From: Tabrizicola fusiformis
GTDB lineage: Bacteria > Pseudomonadota > Alphaproteobacteria > Rhodobacterales > Rhodobacteraceae
Length of the DNA stretch: 40,735 nt
Direction of reading: 5' to 3'
Assembly (NCBI RefSeq): GCF_013328815.1
Contig: NZ_JABUHN010000020.1
Location: forward strand, 1 to 40,735
The first letter of the stretch is position 1. Each line of letters opens with the position of its first letter. This document shows, piece after piece, positions 23,434-31,028 of the stretch. Below the pieces are notes generated by a model. That model worked only from the letters and a program-made list of their open reading frames with translations, did no database searches and had not been told where the DNA came from. The translations under genes and the position numbers were made by a program.

Positions 23434-23709
23434 GTGCCCGATGACCTTCCCTCATCATGGGTCGATCTTCTTCGCCGTGCCGAAGGTCGACCTGATGGGG
23501 TTCTGTCCCTGGTTGACGCGGACGGGAATCCGACCATCGACCAGATAGCTGAGCGCCTGACTGACCGCGGCTTCTTCAAGGTGGCCAGCGCAAGACGTTA
23601 TCAGTTGACAGAGGCTGGTCGTGCAGTTCTCGCCGGTTTACCGGGGCTGAAGCGGCGCAAAGCGGCAAGTGAGAGTGGATGGCTGAGCCGCCTGTTTCGG
23701 CGGAGATAG
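23434..23709 (+). CDS. small winged-helix-like hypothetical protein
   Basis: The 91-residue protein starts at GTG 23434 with GGGAG upstream. TIDQIAERLTDRGFFKVASARRYQLTEAGRAVLAGLPGL resembles the end of a winged helix followed by a basic tail (LSRLFRRR). It could bind nucleic acid. No family is claimed. It lies 70 bases after the stress protein and could share its transcript. Confidence 0.55.
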   Translation: MPDDLPSSWVDLLRRAEGRPDGVLSLVDADGNPTIDQIAERLTDRGFFKVASARRYQLTEAGRAVLAGLPGLKRRKAASESGWLSRLFRRR

Positions 23710-23839
23710 TCGCTTATCGCCATGAGCGGCAACCGCCCATGGGCGACATGTCGCCCAGCCTCAATCGCAGATCCTTGCGAGCAGAAGACGCCATCCCTAC
23801 CTGCAGGTCGGGCGACGATGCCAGCGACAACAAGAACAT

Positions 23840-24358
23840 ATGGGCATGCTGACAATGCGCTATCTGCTTGCATTCTATTCCGCGACCACCAGTCAGTGGC
23901 GGTGCCTCGACACCGCCCTGCTGTCTGTGCCAATGCCAGGTCCCGAGGACATCCCTCGGGTGCTTCACGCAATCCCGGACATCACTCTGCAGTGGCTACT
24001 GGAACGCCGGGAGCTTGGTCCTTTTGAACCGACCAGTGGCGAGGCAATCACAGACGCCGTTCTTGTCTACAGGTTGGAAGCCAGCGGCTCCCCGATCGGT
24101 GATGGAACCGACTATCTCGGTGCCTGGCTGGAAATGTTCATGCAAAGCCATAGGCCAATCGGCACGATCAGGCTTCTAGCCACCAGTCAGAGGGCGCAGT
24201 TCGAGAGTTTCGATGCGCTTCGGGGACTGGTTGCCGCACCCCTGCAAGCACGTGATGAGGCCTGTCAGCAGACGATGGACCTGATGAAAGATTACGTGCC
24301 CACTCCTGCCGAAGAGCGCGCAGACGTTCTCGAAATCCAACGCCAAGAATCTGTGTAA
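23840..24358 (+). CDS. hypothetical protein, 172 aa
   Basis: The protein reads as a soluble globular protein (MRYLLAFYSATTSQWRCLDTALLSVPMPGPEDIPRVLHAIPDI). The C-terminus has QTMDLMKDYVPTPAEERADVLEIQRQESV. Three in-frame ATGs lie close together (23840, 23846 and 23855); the ribosome site is weak for all. No motif is recognised. It is followed by the HU gene with an 84-base gap. Confidence 0.6.
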   Translation: MGMLTMRYLLAFYSATTSQWRCLDTALLSVPMPGPEDIPRVLHAIPDITLQWLLERRELGPFEPTSGEAITDAVLVYRLEASGSPIGDGTDYLGAWLEMFMQSHRPIGTIRLLATSQRAQFESFDALRGLVAAPLQARDEACQQTMDLMKDYVPTPAEERADVLEIQRQESV

Positions 24359-24442
24359 GGTTCTATCAGGCCTCGAATTTGACGATTCCGCTTCGCGGCC
24401 AAAGCTGCAATGGTCGTCACAATCCAACAGGAGTAAACTAGG

Positions 24443-24721
24443 ATGACCACGATCAATGACATTGCGGGCAAGATCGCCGAAGAGAACGGCTTGACGAAAT
24501 TTCAGGCCAAAGCGGCCGTCGAGGCTGTCTTCAAAGCCGTGACGGAAGCAGCCATCGCCGGCGAGGAAACCTCAATCCCCGGCTTTGGCAAGTTCAAGGT
24601 GAAAGAAACCGCCGAACGCGAAGGCCGCAATCCCGCCACCGGCGCCACCGTGACCATCGCGGCCTCGAAAAAGCTGACCTTCGCCCCGGCAAAGGCCGTG
24701 AAGGACGCGCTGAAGGCTTGA
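24443..24721 (+). CDS. HU family DNA-binding protein
   Basis: The 92-residue protein is a standard HU: N-terminal helices (MTTINDIAGKIAEENGLTKFQAKAAVEAVFKAVTEAAIAGEE), then the beta part SIPGFGKFKVKETAEREGRNPATG with the DNA-intercalating loop region RNPATG. HU bends DNA and helps compact the nucleoid or plasmid. CAGGAGTAAACTAGG precedes ATG 24443. It is followed by a strong hairpin and appears to be monocistronic. A plasmid- or island-borne copy may act on the element's own replication or transfer (inference). Confidence 0.93.
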   Translation: MTTINDIAGKIAEENGLTKFQAKAAVEAVFKAVTEAAIAGEETSIPGFGKFKVKETAEREGRNPATGATVTIAASKKLTFAPAKAVKDALKA

Positions 24722-24817
24722 AGCGATCCGATAGCGGGGAGGCATGAGATCGGTTAGCGAAGGGCCATTGCCCCGCATCCCATATCTGGCCAACCCCGCG
24801 AGCGGTTACACCGACCG

Positions 24818-24849
24818 CACCGGACGGCACCTCCCCCTACCGTCCGGTG
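24818..24849 (+). terminator. terminator of the HU gene
   Basis: CACCGGACGG (24818-24827) pairs with CCGTCCGGTG (24840-24849) around a 12-base loop and is followed by a partly T-rich tract (TATCTTTTGTC). It lies about 97 bases after the HU stop. Confidence 0.7.
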
Positions 24850-24915
24850 TATCTTTTGTCACGCGACAGCCGGCGCGGCCTCGCGCTGACGCGCTTGGCC
24901 TGATTGTTCTCCGTT

Positions 24916-25245
24916 TCACCAGGTGGTGATGTTGTGGCTGATGTTTTCCCTCTCTAAGAAAACTTGGATCTCATCGTAGGGATTGCCACCACCTGCGCTG
25001 ACGGTGAACCTCTGAGCCAGGAGTGTAAGGGCATCGCGATCCGCGGCATCCTGTAGTTGGCAGGAAAGAGCGGATCTCATTAATGGCACGTCCTTGGCGG
25101 CAATGGTCATATGCCACTCAATCTTGCCGTCTCCGCTGATGATGCGGATGTCGCCGTTGCCGTCCAATCCCGCGTCTGTCCTCCACCATTTCCTGGTACT
25201 GGCAGTCGCTTCCTCACTGTAAAGGACAACACGATCCATCCGCAT
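24916..25245 (-). CDS. hypothetical protein, 109 aa, related to its upstream neighbour
   Basis: The protein begins MRMDRVVLYSEEATASTRKWWRTDAGLDGNGDIRIISGDGKIEWHMTI. Its last 40 residues (DALTLLAQRFTVSAGGGNPYDEIQVFLERENISHN) align with the C-terminus of the 227-residue gene upstream (DTLVLLREKFTAQFDDAEPHQDVRAFMTAEGIPYQ). The two are thus tandem relatives. The acidic, single-domain form recalls immunity proteins, but there is no toxin gene beside it. ATG 25245 has AAAGG upstream. The gap to the neighbour is 13 bases. Confidence 0.65.
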   Translation of the reverse strand: MRMDRVVLYSEEATASTRKWWRTDAGLDGNGDIRIISGDGKIEWHMTIAAKDVPLMRSALSCQLQDAADRDALTLLAQRFTVSAGGGNPYDEIQVFLERENISHNITTW

Positions 25246-25258
25246 CCCCCGCCTTTCG

Positions 25259-25942
25259 CTATTCCGCCACCCTTGCGAACTGTATGTAATAGCTATGTCC
25301 GGATGTTTGATAGGGGATACCTTCCGCCGTCATAAATGCCCGAACGTCTTGATGCGGTTCCGCGTCGTCGAATTGCGCGGTGAATTTCTCCCGGAGCAGA
25401 ACCAAAGTATCGGCGGCGAATTTGACAGGGATGATTGGCATATGGCGCAGAATTGCCGCGTTCAGCGCCGCGATATCGGCCTCAGCAATAACGGTATAGA
25501 ACTGCTCCTTGTCTGTTTTATGAGTGATGCGGACGGTGTGGTCGGGTTCACGTGTAGCAATCGTTTCGAAAAACGGTAAAGCAACATCGGATCGGAGCGC
25601 AACGTAGTCCAACTGCTTCCCGTCGATCACCACGCGGGTCAGATCCGCATCGTTGGGATAGGTAAATATCGGGGTTTTCTCCATTTCCCTCATAACCTCG
25701 CCGTCCACCTCAACGGCGCTGACGAACGACAGACCATATTGGCAGCCCAGGCTCATGACGGCCCGCCAGTGCCACAGCCGTTCATCGTCCCCGGCGTCTT
25801 CGGCTTCCTTCATATGGGCCTCGCAAGTCTGCAAAAAGCCAAGGCATAGAGCATCGCCCGTTTCCTCACGAACCCGCAGGAACTCGAGCCACACCTCCCC
25901 TGTGACAACGAAAACCAAATCGGGGCGGTGGTCTCTCAGCAT
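25259..25942 (-). CDS. hypothetical protein, 227 aa, tandem relative
   Basis: The start ATG 25942 (MLRDHRPDLVFVVTGEVWLEFLRV) follows GAGGAA; the longer frame to 25987 is less likely. The protein has a helical N-terminal part (CLGFLQTCEAHMKEAEDAGDDERLWHWRAVM) and a C-terminal domain shared with the following gene. No family is recognised. Its start lies 77 bases from the left end of the IS481 element, so the insertion may have replaced its native promoter or upstream gene. Confidence 0.65.
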   Translation of the reverse strand: MLRDHRPDLVFVVTGEVWLEFLRVREETGDALCLGFLQTCEAHMKEAEDAGDDERLWHWRAVMSLGCQYGLSFVSAVEVDGEVMREMEKTPIFTYPNDADLTRVVIDGKQLDYVALRSDVALPFFETIATREPDHTVRITHKTDKEQFYTVIAEADIAALNAAILRHMPIIPVKFAADTLVLLREKFTAQFDDAEPHQDVRAFMTAEGIPYQTSGHSYYIQFARVAE

Positions 25943-26018
25943 CACGGTTCCTCGTTGCTCGGAGAATGTAGCAGCGCAAGCATCCACGCCATGCCGATGA
26001 TACAGAGCCGTCCCCTAG

Positions 26019-27031
26019 GTGTTTGATCCCACGGTTTGATGGTGCGATCCTTTCTCTGGAATGGAAGGATGCAGCATGGGACAAGTTCGTCACGGGAGCG
26101 CCACGACCACGCACGCCGTCAGAACTGCAATACAGCGATCGCAGGCTTCGCTCGCGCAGCTGAGCCGGGAATTGGGCATCAACCCCAAGACGGTCGCGAA
26201 GTGGCGCAAGCGTGCGACGGTCGAGGATAGGAAGACCGGGCCGACGGAACCGCGCTCAACGGTGCTGACCGAGGCAGAAGAGGCGATGGTTGTTGCATTC
26301 CGGCGCCACACGTTGCTGCCGCTGGACGACTGCCTCTATGCCCTGCAGCCGTCTGTCCCGCATCTGACGCGGTCAGCGCTTCATCGGTGTCTGCAGCGCC
26401 ATGGAATCTCGCGCCTGCCGGATGTCGAGGGCGAAAAGCCCAAGCGGCAGAAGTTCAAGCGCTACCCCATCGGGTTCTTCCATATCGACATCGCCGAGGT
26501 GCAGACGGGTGAGGGCAAGCTCTATCTCTTTGTGGGCATTGACCGAACGGCCAAGTTCGCGGTCGCCCAACTCGTTGCAACGGCTGACAGAAAGACCGCC
26601 TGGGAGTTCCTGCAGCACATGCTCGAAGCCGTGCCCTACCAGGTCCACACCATTCTCACTGACAATGGCATCCAGTTCGCAGAGCAGCCGCGCAACAGGA
26701 ACACCATCTATTCGCGGCCGATGCGTTTCGACATGATCTGCGAGGCCAACGGGATCGAGCACCGGCTGACCAAGCCGAACCATCCGTGGACGAACGGCCA
26801 AGTCGAGAGGATGAACCGCACGATCAAAGACGCAACCGTCAAGCGATACCACTACGACAGCCACGACCAGCTTCGAACGCACCTCGCGGATTTCTTGGCA
26901 GCCTACAACTTCGCCCGAAGGCTCAAGACGCTGAGCGGCCTCACGCCCTACGAATACATCTGCAAAATCTGGACATCAGAGCCGGATCGATTCATCCTAA
27001 ACCCGATCCACCAGATGCCGGGACTGAACAC
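26019..27031 (+). mobile_element. IS481-family insertion sequence, intact, 1013 bp
   Basis: The ends are GTGTTTGATCCCACGG on the left and, inverted, GTGTTCAGTCCCGGCA on the right. CTAG flanks both sides (26015-26018 and 27032-27035) as a 4-base target duplication. The element has one transposase gene. It truncates the class III aminotransferase gene on the right. The rest of that gene is not found on the left side, so a deletion or rearrangement took place too. Confidence 0.85.
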
Positions 27032-27035
27032 CTAG
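26076..27035 (+). CDS. IS481-family transposase
   Basis: The transposase is 319 aa from ATG 26076. It has a helix-turn-helix at the N-terminus (SLAQLSRELGINPKTVAKWRKRA) and a DDE integrase core: D in FFHIDIAEV, D in ILTDNGIQF, and E in QVERMNRTIKD. The stop codon TAG (27033-27035) lies in the CTAG target duplication, outside the element, so the target supplies it. GGAAGGA precedes ATG 26076; an ATG at 26061 is also possible. Confidence 0.92.
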   Translation: MGQVRHGSATTTHAVRTAIQRSQASLAQLSRELGINPKTVAKWRKRATVEDRKTGPTEPRSTVLTEAEEAMVVAFRRHTLLPLDDCLYALQPSVPHLTRSALHRCLQRHGISRLPDVEGEKPKRQKFKRYPIGFFHIDIAEVQTGEGKLYLFVGIDRTAKFAVAQLVATADRKTAWEFLQHMLEAVPYQVHTILTDNGIQFAEQPRNRNTIYSRPMRFDMICEANGIEHRLTKPNHPWTNGQVERMNRTIKDATVKRYHYDSHDQLRTHLADFLAAYNFARRLKTLSGLTPYEYICKIWTSEPDRFILNPIHQMPGLNT

Positions 27036-27218
27036 CTTGCGACCCTGCTGCTCCAGTGCCGCGACGATATGAGGATGCGAATAACCCAAGGCGTTGACGG
27101 CAATTCCCGCGCCGAAATCGAGATAGCGTTGTCCATCGGTTGCCGTAAGCCATGCGCCGTCACCCTGCTCGAACACCATGGACGCCGGTTGGAATACGGC
27201 AAGAAGTGCGCTCGTCAT
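27032..27218 (-). pseudogene. class III aminotransferase (acetylornithine type), truncated by the IS
   Basis: The first 62 residues match the N-terminus of acetylornithine-type aminotransferases (GAWLTATDGQRYLDFGAGIAVNALGYSHPHIVAALEQQGRKL), PLP enzymes of fold type I. The sequence stops being ArgD-like exactly at the right end of the IS481 element. The catalytic lysine region is lost, so the product cannot be active. The ATG overlaps the stop of the pyridoxal kinase gene by 4 bases, so it was the third gene of the benE-pdxY operon. Confidence 0.8.
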
Positions 27219-28054
27219 TCGATGTTCTCCACCAGTGCGTCGATGACGCTGCCGAGCTGCATTTCATGTTCGCCCTCGGCGATGGTGCGCCCGAGGACTT
27301 CGAGAACCACGGCGGCAGCATTTCGGGCGGCCCCTACCAGATTGCGGCCGTGCGCAAGGTTGGCGGTTAGAAGCCCGGTGAACAAATCGCCCGTGCCGAC
27401 CGGTACGATAGGCAGGCGGGGAGAGGTCAGGCGCATGAACGTGCCATCCTCAAACACGACATTTTCCAGCGAACCGGCCGGGGTGTCTGGGAATGTGCAG
27501 CCGGTAACAATGAGCCGCGCCCCCCGGATTGCCTGAACCTTCGCTGCCTCTGCTTTCAGTATCGGCCATGATGTCGGTTGGCTCTGTGTCAGCAAGCCAA
27601 GCTCGAACTGATTGGGGGTCAAGAGGTCGGCGAGCGGCACCAAATGGTCCAGCAGACATTCGATGACCTGCTCGGCGACGAATACCCCGAGATTGGAGTC
27701 GCCCATGACCGGATCGCAGATATAGGTGATGTCGGGATTGAGCTGGCGGGCGCGTTCCACGAACGCCGCGACCACCTCGCCATTGGCGCGCGAGCCGAGA
27801 TAACCCGAAACGATGTAGCGGCTCGTTTCGATCAACCCCCGTTCCTCGACGCCGCGTAGCAGGTCGCCCACCAATTCCGGTTCCAACACGCGCCCGCGCA
27901 TAGTCTCGAAATGCGGATTGTTGGAAAGAAGGGTTGTCGGCACCGCCGCCACGTTTAGCCCGCGCGCCTGCATGGGCAGGACGGCGGCGCTGTTGCCGAC
28001 ATGCCCATGAACAACCTGACTCTGGATCGAGATGATAGAGGTCTGCATGGTCAT
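27215..28054 (-). CDS. pdxY: pyridoxal kinase, PdxY/PdxK-like
   Basis: The 279-residue kinase of the ribokinase-like group phosphorylates pyridoxal (and perhaps pyridoxine) to the 5'-phosphate in the salvage pathway. Motifs are IISIQSQVVHGHVGNSAA at the N-terminus, YICDPVMGD in the middle, and the anion-hole and catalytic segment VPVGTGDLFTGLL with the catalytic aspartate. ATG 28054 shares one base with the stop of the BenE-like gene (TGATG), so translation is coupled; ATG 28048 is the alternative. The neighbours are all PLP-related. Confidence 0.88.
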   Translation of the reverse strand: MTMQTSIISIQSQVVHGHVGNSAAVLPMQARGLNVAAVPTTLLSNNPHFETMRGRVLEPELVGDLLRGVEERGLIETSRYIVSGYLGSRANGEVVAAFVERARQLNPDITYICDPVMGDSNLGVFVAEQVIECLLDHLVPLADLLTPNQFELGLLTQSQPTSWPILKAEAAKVQAIRGARLIVTGCTFPDTPAGSLENVVFEDGTFMRLTSPRLPIVPVGTGDLFTGLLTANLAHGRNLVGAARNAAAVVLEVLGRTIAEGEHEMQLGSVIDALVENIE

Positions 28055-29286
28055 CACTCTGCCGCGCCTTCGCTGATCGCAGTTTCGACAGGCCGTTTGC
28101 GGGGAAGCTGTCCGTTCAGCACCATGTATGCGATGAGGCCGATCACCAGCCCCCAGAAAGCGCCTCCTACACCGAGCATGTTGATGTTGGCGGCCGAGGC
28201 GAGGAACGTAATGAGCGCCGCTTCGCGCGATGCCGGTTCCGCCATGGCTCCCGCGAGGCTGCCGCCGATGGTGCCGAGTAGCGCGAGGCCCGCGAGCGTG
28301 GTGATGAACGTGGCGGGGAACGCCATGAATACCGCCGCAAGGGTCACGCCGAACACGCCGACCAGAACATAGAAGCAGCCTGCCGCGATACCAGCGATCC
28401 ACCGCTTCGACGGGTCTTCATGCGCTTCGCGGCCCGTAGCGATGGCGGCCGTGATGGCGGCGATGTTGAACGCATGGGAGCCGAAAGGGGCCATGACAAG
28501 CGAGCCAAGGCCGGTCACGGTCACGATGGGGTTGGCGCTCGTCTTAAACCCGTCATTCCGAAGCACCAGCATACCCGGCATATACTGGCCGGTCAGTGTG
28601 ATGAGGAACAAGGGCAGCGCCACGCTCAATGCCGCGTTCAGCGTGAACTCCGGCATGGTGAATATCGGCATGGCGAACTTCAATTGCAGGCCCGACAGAT
28701 CGACGCGATTCTGCAAGAGCAGAAACACAAGCCCGATTACGAGGATGCCGACCACGGCATAACGCGCGGAAATGCGTTTGAGCAGCACATAGGCAAGGAT
28801 CAGCAGGCCAACCAGCAGCGGATCGACGCTCGCACCACCAAAGGCCCCAATTCCGAATTGCAGCAATATGCCCGCGAGCAGGCCCGAGGCGATGCCGGGC
28901 GGGATCAATCGGATGACCTTCTCGAAATATCCCGACATGCCGAGCAGAACGAAGGCAGCAGCGGAGATGATGTAGGCTCCGACCGCTTCCGCATAGGACG
29001 TGCTGGCAAGCGCCGTGACAAGAAAGGCGGCAGCCGGTGTTGACCAGGCCGTAATGATCGGCTCGCGGTAGCGCCAGCTCAGGAACAGCCCGGTCAGCCC
29101 GACGCCAATCGATACCGACCATACCCATGATGCCGTCAATTCCGGGCTAAGGCCCGCAACCCGCGCGGCTTGGAACACAAGAATGAACGTCCCGCCATAG
29201 TTGACGATGACGGAGATCAGCCCGGCGACGATGGGGTGGGTAAGATCATTCAACCGGATAGGCGATGGTGACGGACTGGACGACAT
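28054..29286 (-). CDS. BenE-family transporter
   Basis: The 410-residue protein has about 12 hydrophobic segments. The BenE family features are seen: NDLTHPIVAGLISVIVNYGG, ITAWSTPAAAFL, LFLITLTGQYMPGMLVLRNDGF and GSHAFNIAAITAAIATG. BenE proteins are proton-coupled symporters for benzoate and similar compounds. Here it is the first gene of an operon with pyridoxal kinase and an aminotransferase, divergent from a PdxR-type regulator and behind its likely operator. Its substrate may therefore be a B6 vitamer rather than benzoate (inference). No benzoate pathway genes are present. ATG 29286 begins MSSSPSPSPIRL. Confidence 0.85.
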   Translation of the reverse strand: MSSSPSPSPIRLNDLTHPIVAGLISVIVNYGGTFILVFQAARVAGLSPELTASWVWSVSIGVGLTGLFLSWRYREPIITAWSTPAAAFLVTALASTSYAEAVGAYIISAAAFVLLGMSGYFEKVIRLIPPGIASGLLAGILLQFGIGAFGGASVDPLLVGLLILAYVLLKRISARYAVVGILVIGLVFLLLQNRVDLSGLQLKFAMPIFTMPEFTLNAALSVALPLFLITLTGQYMPGMLVLRNDGFKTSANPIVTVTGLGSLVMAPFGSHAFNIAAITAAIATGREAHEDPSKRWIAGIAAGCFYVLVGVFGVTLAAVFMAFPATFITTLAGLALLGTIGGSLAGAMAEPASREAALITFLASAANINMLGVGGAFWGLVIGLIAYMVLNGQLPRKRPVETAISEGAAE

Positions 29287-29358
29287 GGTTCCGAAAATTC
29301 TCCAAGGCAGGGCGACAGGGCACGAGGCCGCGAACATGCCTTGACATTTAGCCGGTCA

Positions 29359-29403
29359 ATGGCCTGATGTTCCCCGCCAATTATTTCCAGAGGATCAGAC
29401 CAT
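29359..29403. promoter_or_regulatory. candidate PdxR operator between benE-like and pdxR genes
   Basis: ATGGCCTGAT (29359-29368) and the inverted ATCAGACCAT (29394-29403) are spaced 35 bases start to start. The same arrangement lies at 30898-30942 before glyA. A perfect -35 hexamer, TTGACA, lies at 29341-29346, pointing towards the regulator gene, so the sites would cover that promoter's -10 region and start. Confidence 0.65.
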
Positions 29404-30897
29404 TTGTTCAAGCACTCACAGCTCGAATCCGTGAAGGCATGGCTCGCCCATCCTGCCCATTCGGCGATGCCGCTCCATGCGCGGATACAGCGGGCGATCC
29501 GGCAACTGATCCTTGACGGCGCGATTGGCCCCGGAAAGGCGCTCCCAGCCTCTCGCGCGCTTGCGGCGTCGCTGGGCGTTTCGCGCGACACGATAGAATC
29601 CGCCTATGCGCAGCTTCATGCCGAGGGCTTCATTGAACGGCGCGTCGGCAGCGGCAGCTTCGTGGCGGAAATGACGGAGTTCGCACCCGGACATCGGCGC
29701 TCCAAGCGCGACGCTCTCATGCGCAACCAAGCGCCAAACCTTAGTAAGCGCGGCGACGCTACGTTCCGCAGTGGTGGTGTGCGTGAGATACTCATGCCGC
29801 GCCCCTTCGCACCCGGAGTGCCGGATACGCGCAGCTTTCCCCTCCCGCTTTGGGAACGGCTGGAACGACAGGTGTTGAAGGAAACCGGCACGTTGGCGCT
29901 GCTGCATGGCGATCCGCAGGGGGCTGAGCCGCTGCGCCGGGCTATCGCCGACTATGTGAATCTCGAACGCGGGGCGCGCGCCACGGCCGACCGCGTGCTG
30001 GTGCTGACCAGTTCGCAACAGGCATTGACGCTCTGCGCGAACATGCTGCTTGATCCCGGTGATCGCATCTTCATCGAAGACCCGGCCTATTACGGCGCAC
30101 GTAAGGCGTTCGACGCGGCGGGGCTGGAATGCGTACCCGTTCGTGTGGACCGACAGGGCATCGTCGTTGAGCCGATCATCGACGACCCGCGTCGGGCGAA
30201 GTCCGTTTTCCTTACACCTTCACACCAGTTCCCGACCGGTGTGACGCTAGCGCTGGATCGTCGGCTTGCGCTGATCGAATGGGCGGCCCGGCATCAGGCA
30301 TGGATCATCGAGGACGATTACGACAGCGAGTTCCATTATGCGGGTAAGCCCACCGCCTGCGTTCAGGGCCTCGATCCGCATGATCGGACCATCTACATCG
30401 GCACCTTCACCAAGTCGCTCTTTCCGGGCTTGCGGATCGGCTATCTCGTGCTGCCGCCGCAACTGGTCAAGCCGATGACGGTCGCACGCACGCTGCTTGA
30501 TGGTCACACCGCGTCCATAGCGCAACTTACTCTCGCACGTTTCATGGAAGGCGGGCATTTCGGCGCGCATGTGCGGGCTATGCGCGGCATCTATGCGCAA
30601 CGGCTTGATGCGCTTTCTAGCTTGGTCCGCAAACACCTTTCCGATTTTGTCGAACCTCGTGTTCCTATCGGTGGTTTGCAGATGCCCTGCGTTCTGACCT
30701 GCGACATTCCCGAGCGCGTGGCCGTGGATGCCGCGCGCCGTGTCGGCGTGGAGTTGTTGGGACTGTCGCCGCTACATGCCACGGGCGGCGGCAAGGCCGG
30801 TTTCCTGATGGGCTTTGCCGCATACACGCCGGCGGAGCTTGAGGTTGCAGTCAGAAAACTGGCGAACGCACTCCAGTCGGTGAGGATGCCTACCTAA
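29404..30897 (+). CDS. pdxR: MocR-family PLP-dependent regulator, PdxR-like
   Basis: The protein is 497 aa, a usual length for the family. Residues 20-85 form a GntR-type winged helix (PASRALAASLGVSRDTIESAYAQLHAEGFIERRVGSGSF). Residues 120-490 form an aminotransferase-like domain, with PLP lysine K337 (YIGTFTKSLFPGLRIGYLVLP) and a D-Y pair in EDDYDSEF. PLP binding should tune DNA binding. The start is TTG 29404 (MFKHSQLESVKAWL), with AGAGGA about 11 bases upstream; the first ATG, 21 codons later, would cut the domain. It is divergent from benE-pdxY. Confidence 0.85.
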   Translation: MFKHSQLESVKAWLAHPAHSAMPLHARIQRAIRQLILDGAIGPGKALPASRALAASLGVSRDTIESAYAQLHAEGFIERRVGSGSFVAEMTEFAPGHRRSKRDALMRNQAPNLSKRGDATFRSGGVREILMPRPFAPGVPDTRSFPLPLWERLERQVLKETGTLALLHGDPQGAEPLRRAIADYVNLERGARATADRVLVLTSSQQALTLCANMLLDPGDRIFIEDPAYYGARKAFDAAGLECVPVRVDRQGIVVEPIIDDPRRAKSVFLTPSHQFPTGVTLALDRRLALIEWAARHQAWIIEDDYDSEFHYAGKPTACVQGLDPHDRTIYIGTFTKSLFPGLRIGYLVLPPQLVKPMTVARTLLDGHTASIAQLTLARFMEGGHFGAHVRAMRGIYAQRLDALSSLVRKHLSDFVEPRVPIGGLQMPCVLTCDIPERVAVDAARRVGVELLGLSPLHATGGGKAGFLMGFAAYTPAELEVAVRKLANALQSVRMPT

Positions 30898-30942
30898 ATG
30901 GTCTGGATATGATCCCATAAGTGGATGGGAATATCAGACCAC
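30898..30942 (+). promoter_or_regulatory. candidate PdxR operator before glyA
   Basis: ATGGTCTGGA (30898-30907) and inverted ATCAGACCAC (30933-30942) are 35 bases apart start to start, the same geometry as at 29359-29403. The site begins right after the pdxR stop and lies 87 bases before the glyA start. Together the two sites define a candidate regulon. Confidence 0.65.
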
Positions 30943-31028
30943 TTTCGTGATAGGGACCGGCAAACCGGCTTCCGCATGATGCCCATGTGGTGAGCCGCTC
31001 CCTGCCTGAACCTTGAAGGAGATCAGCG

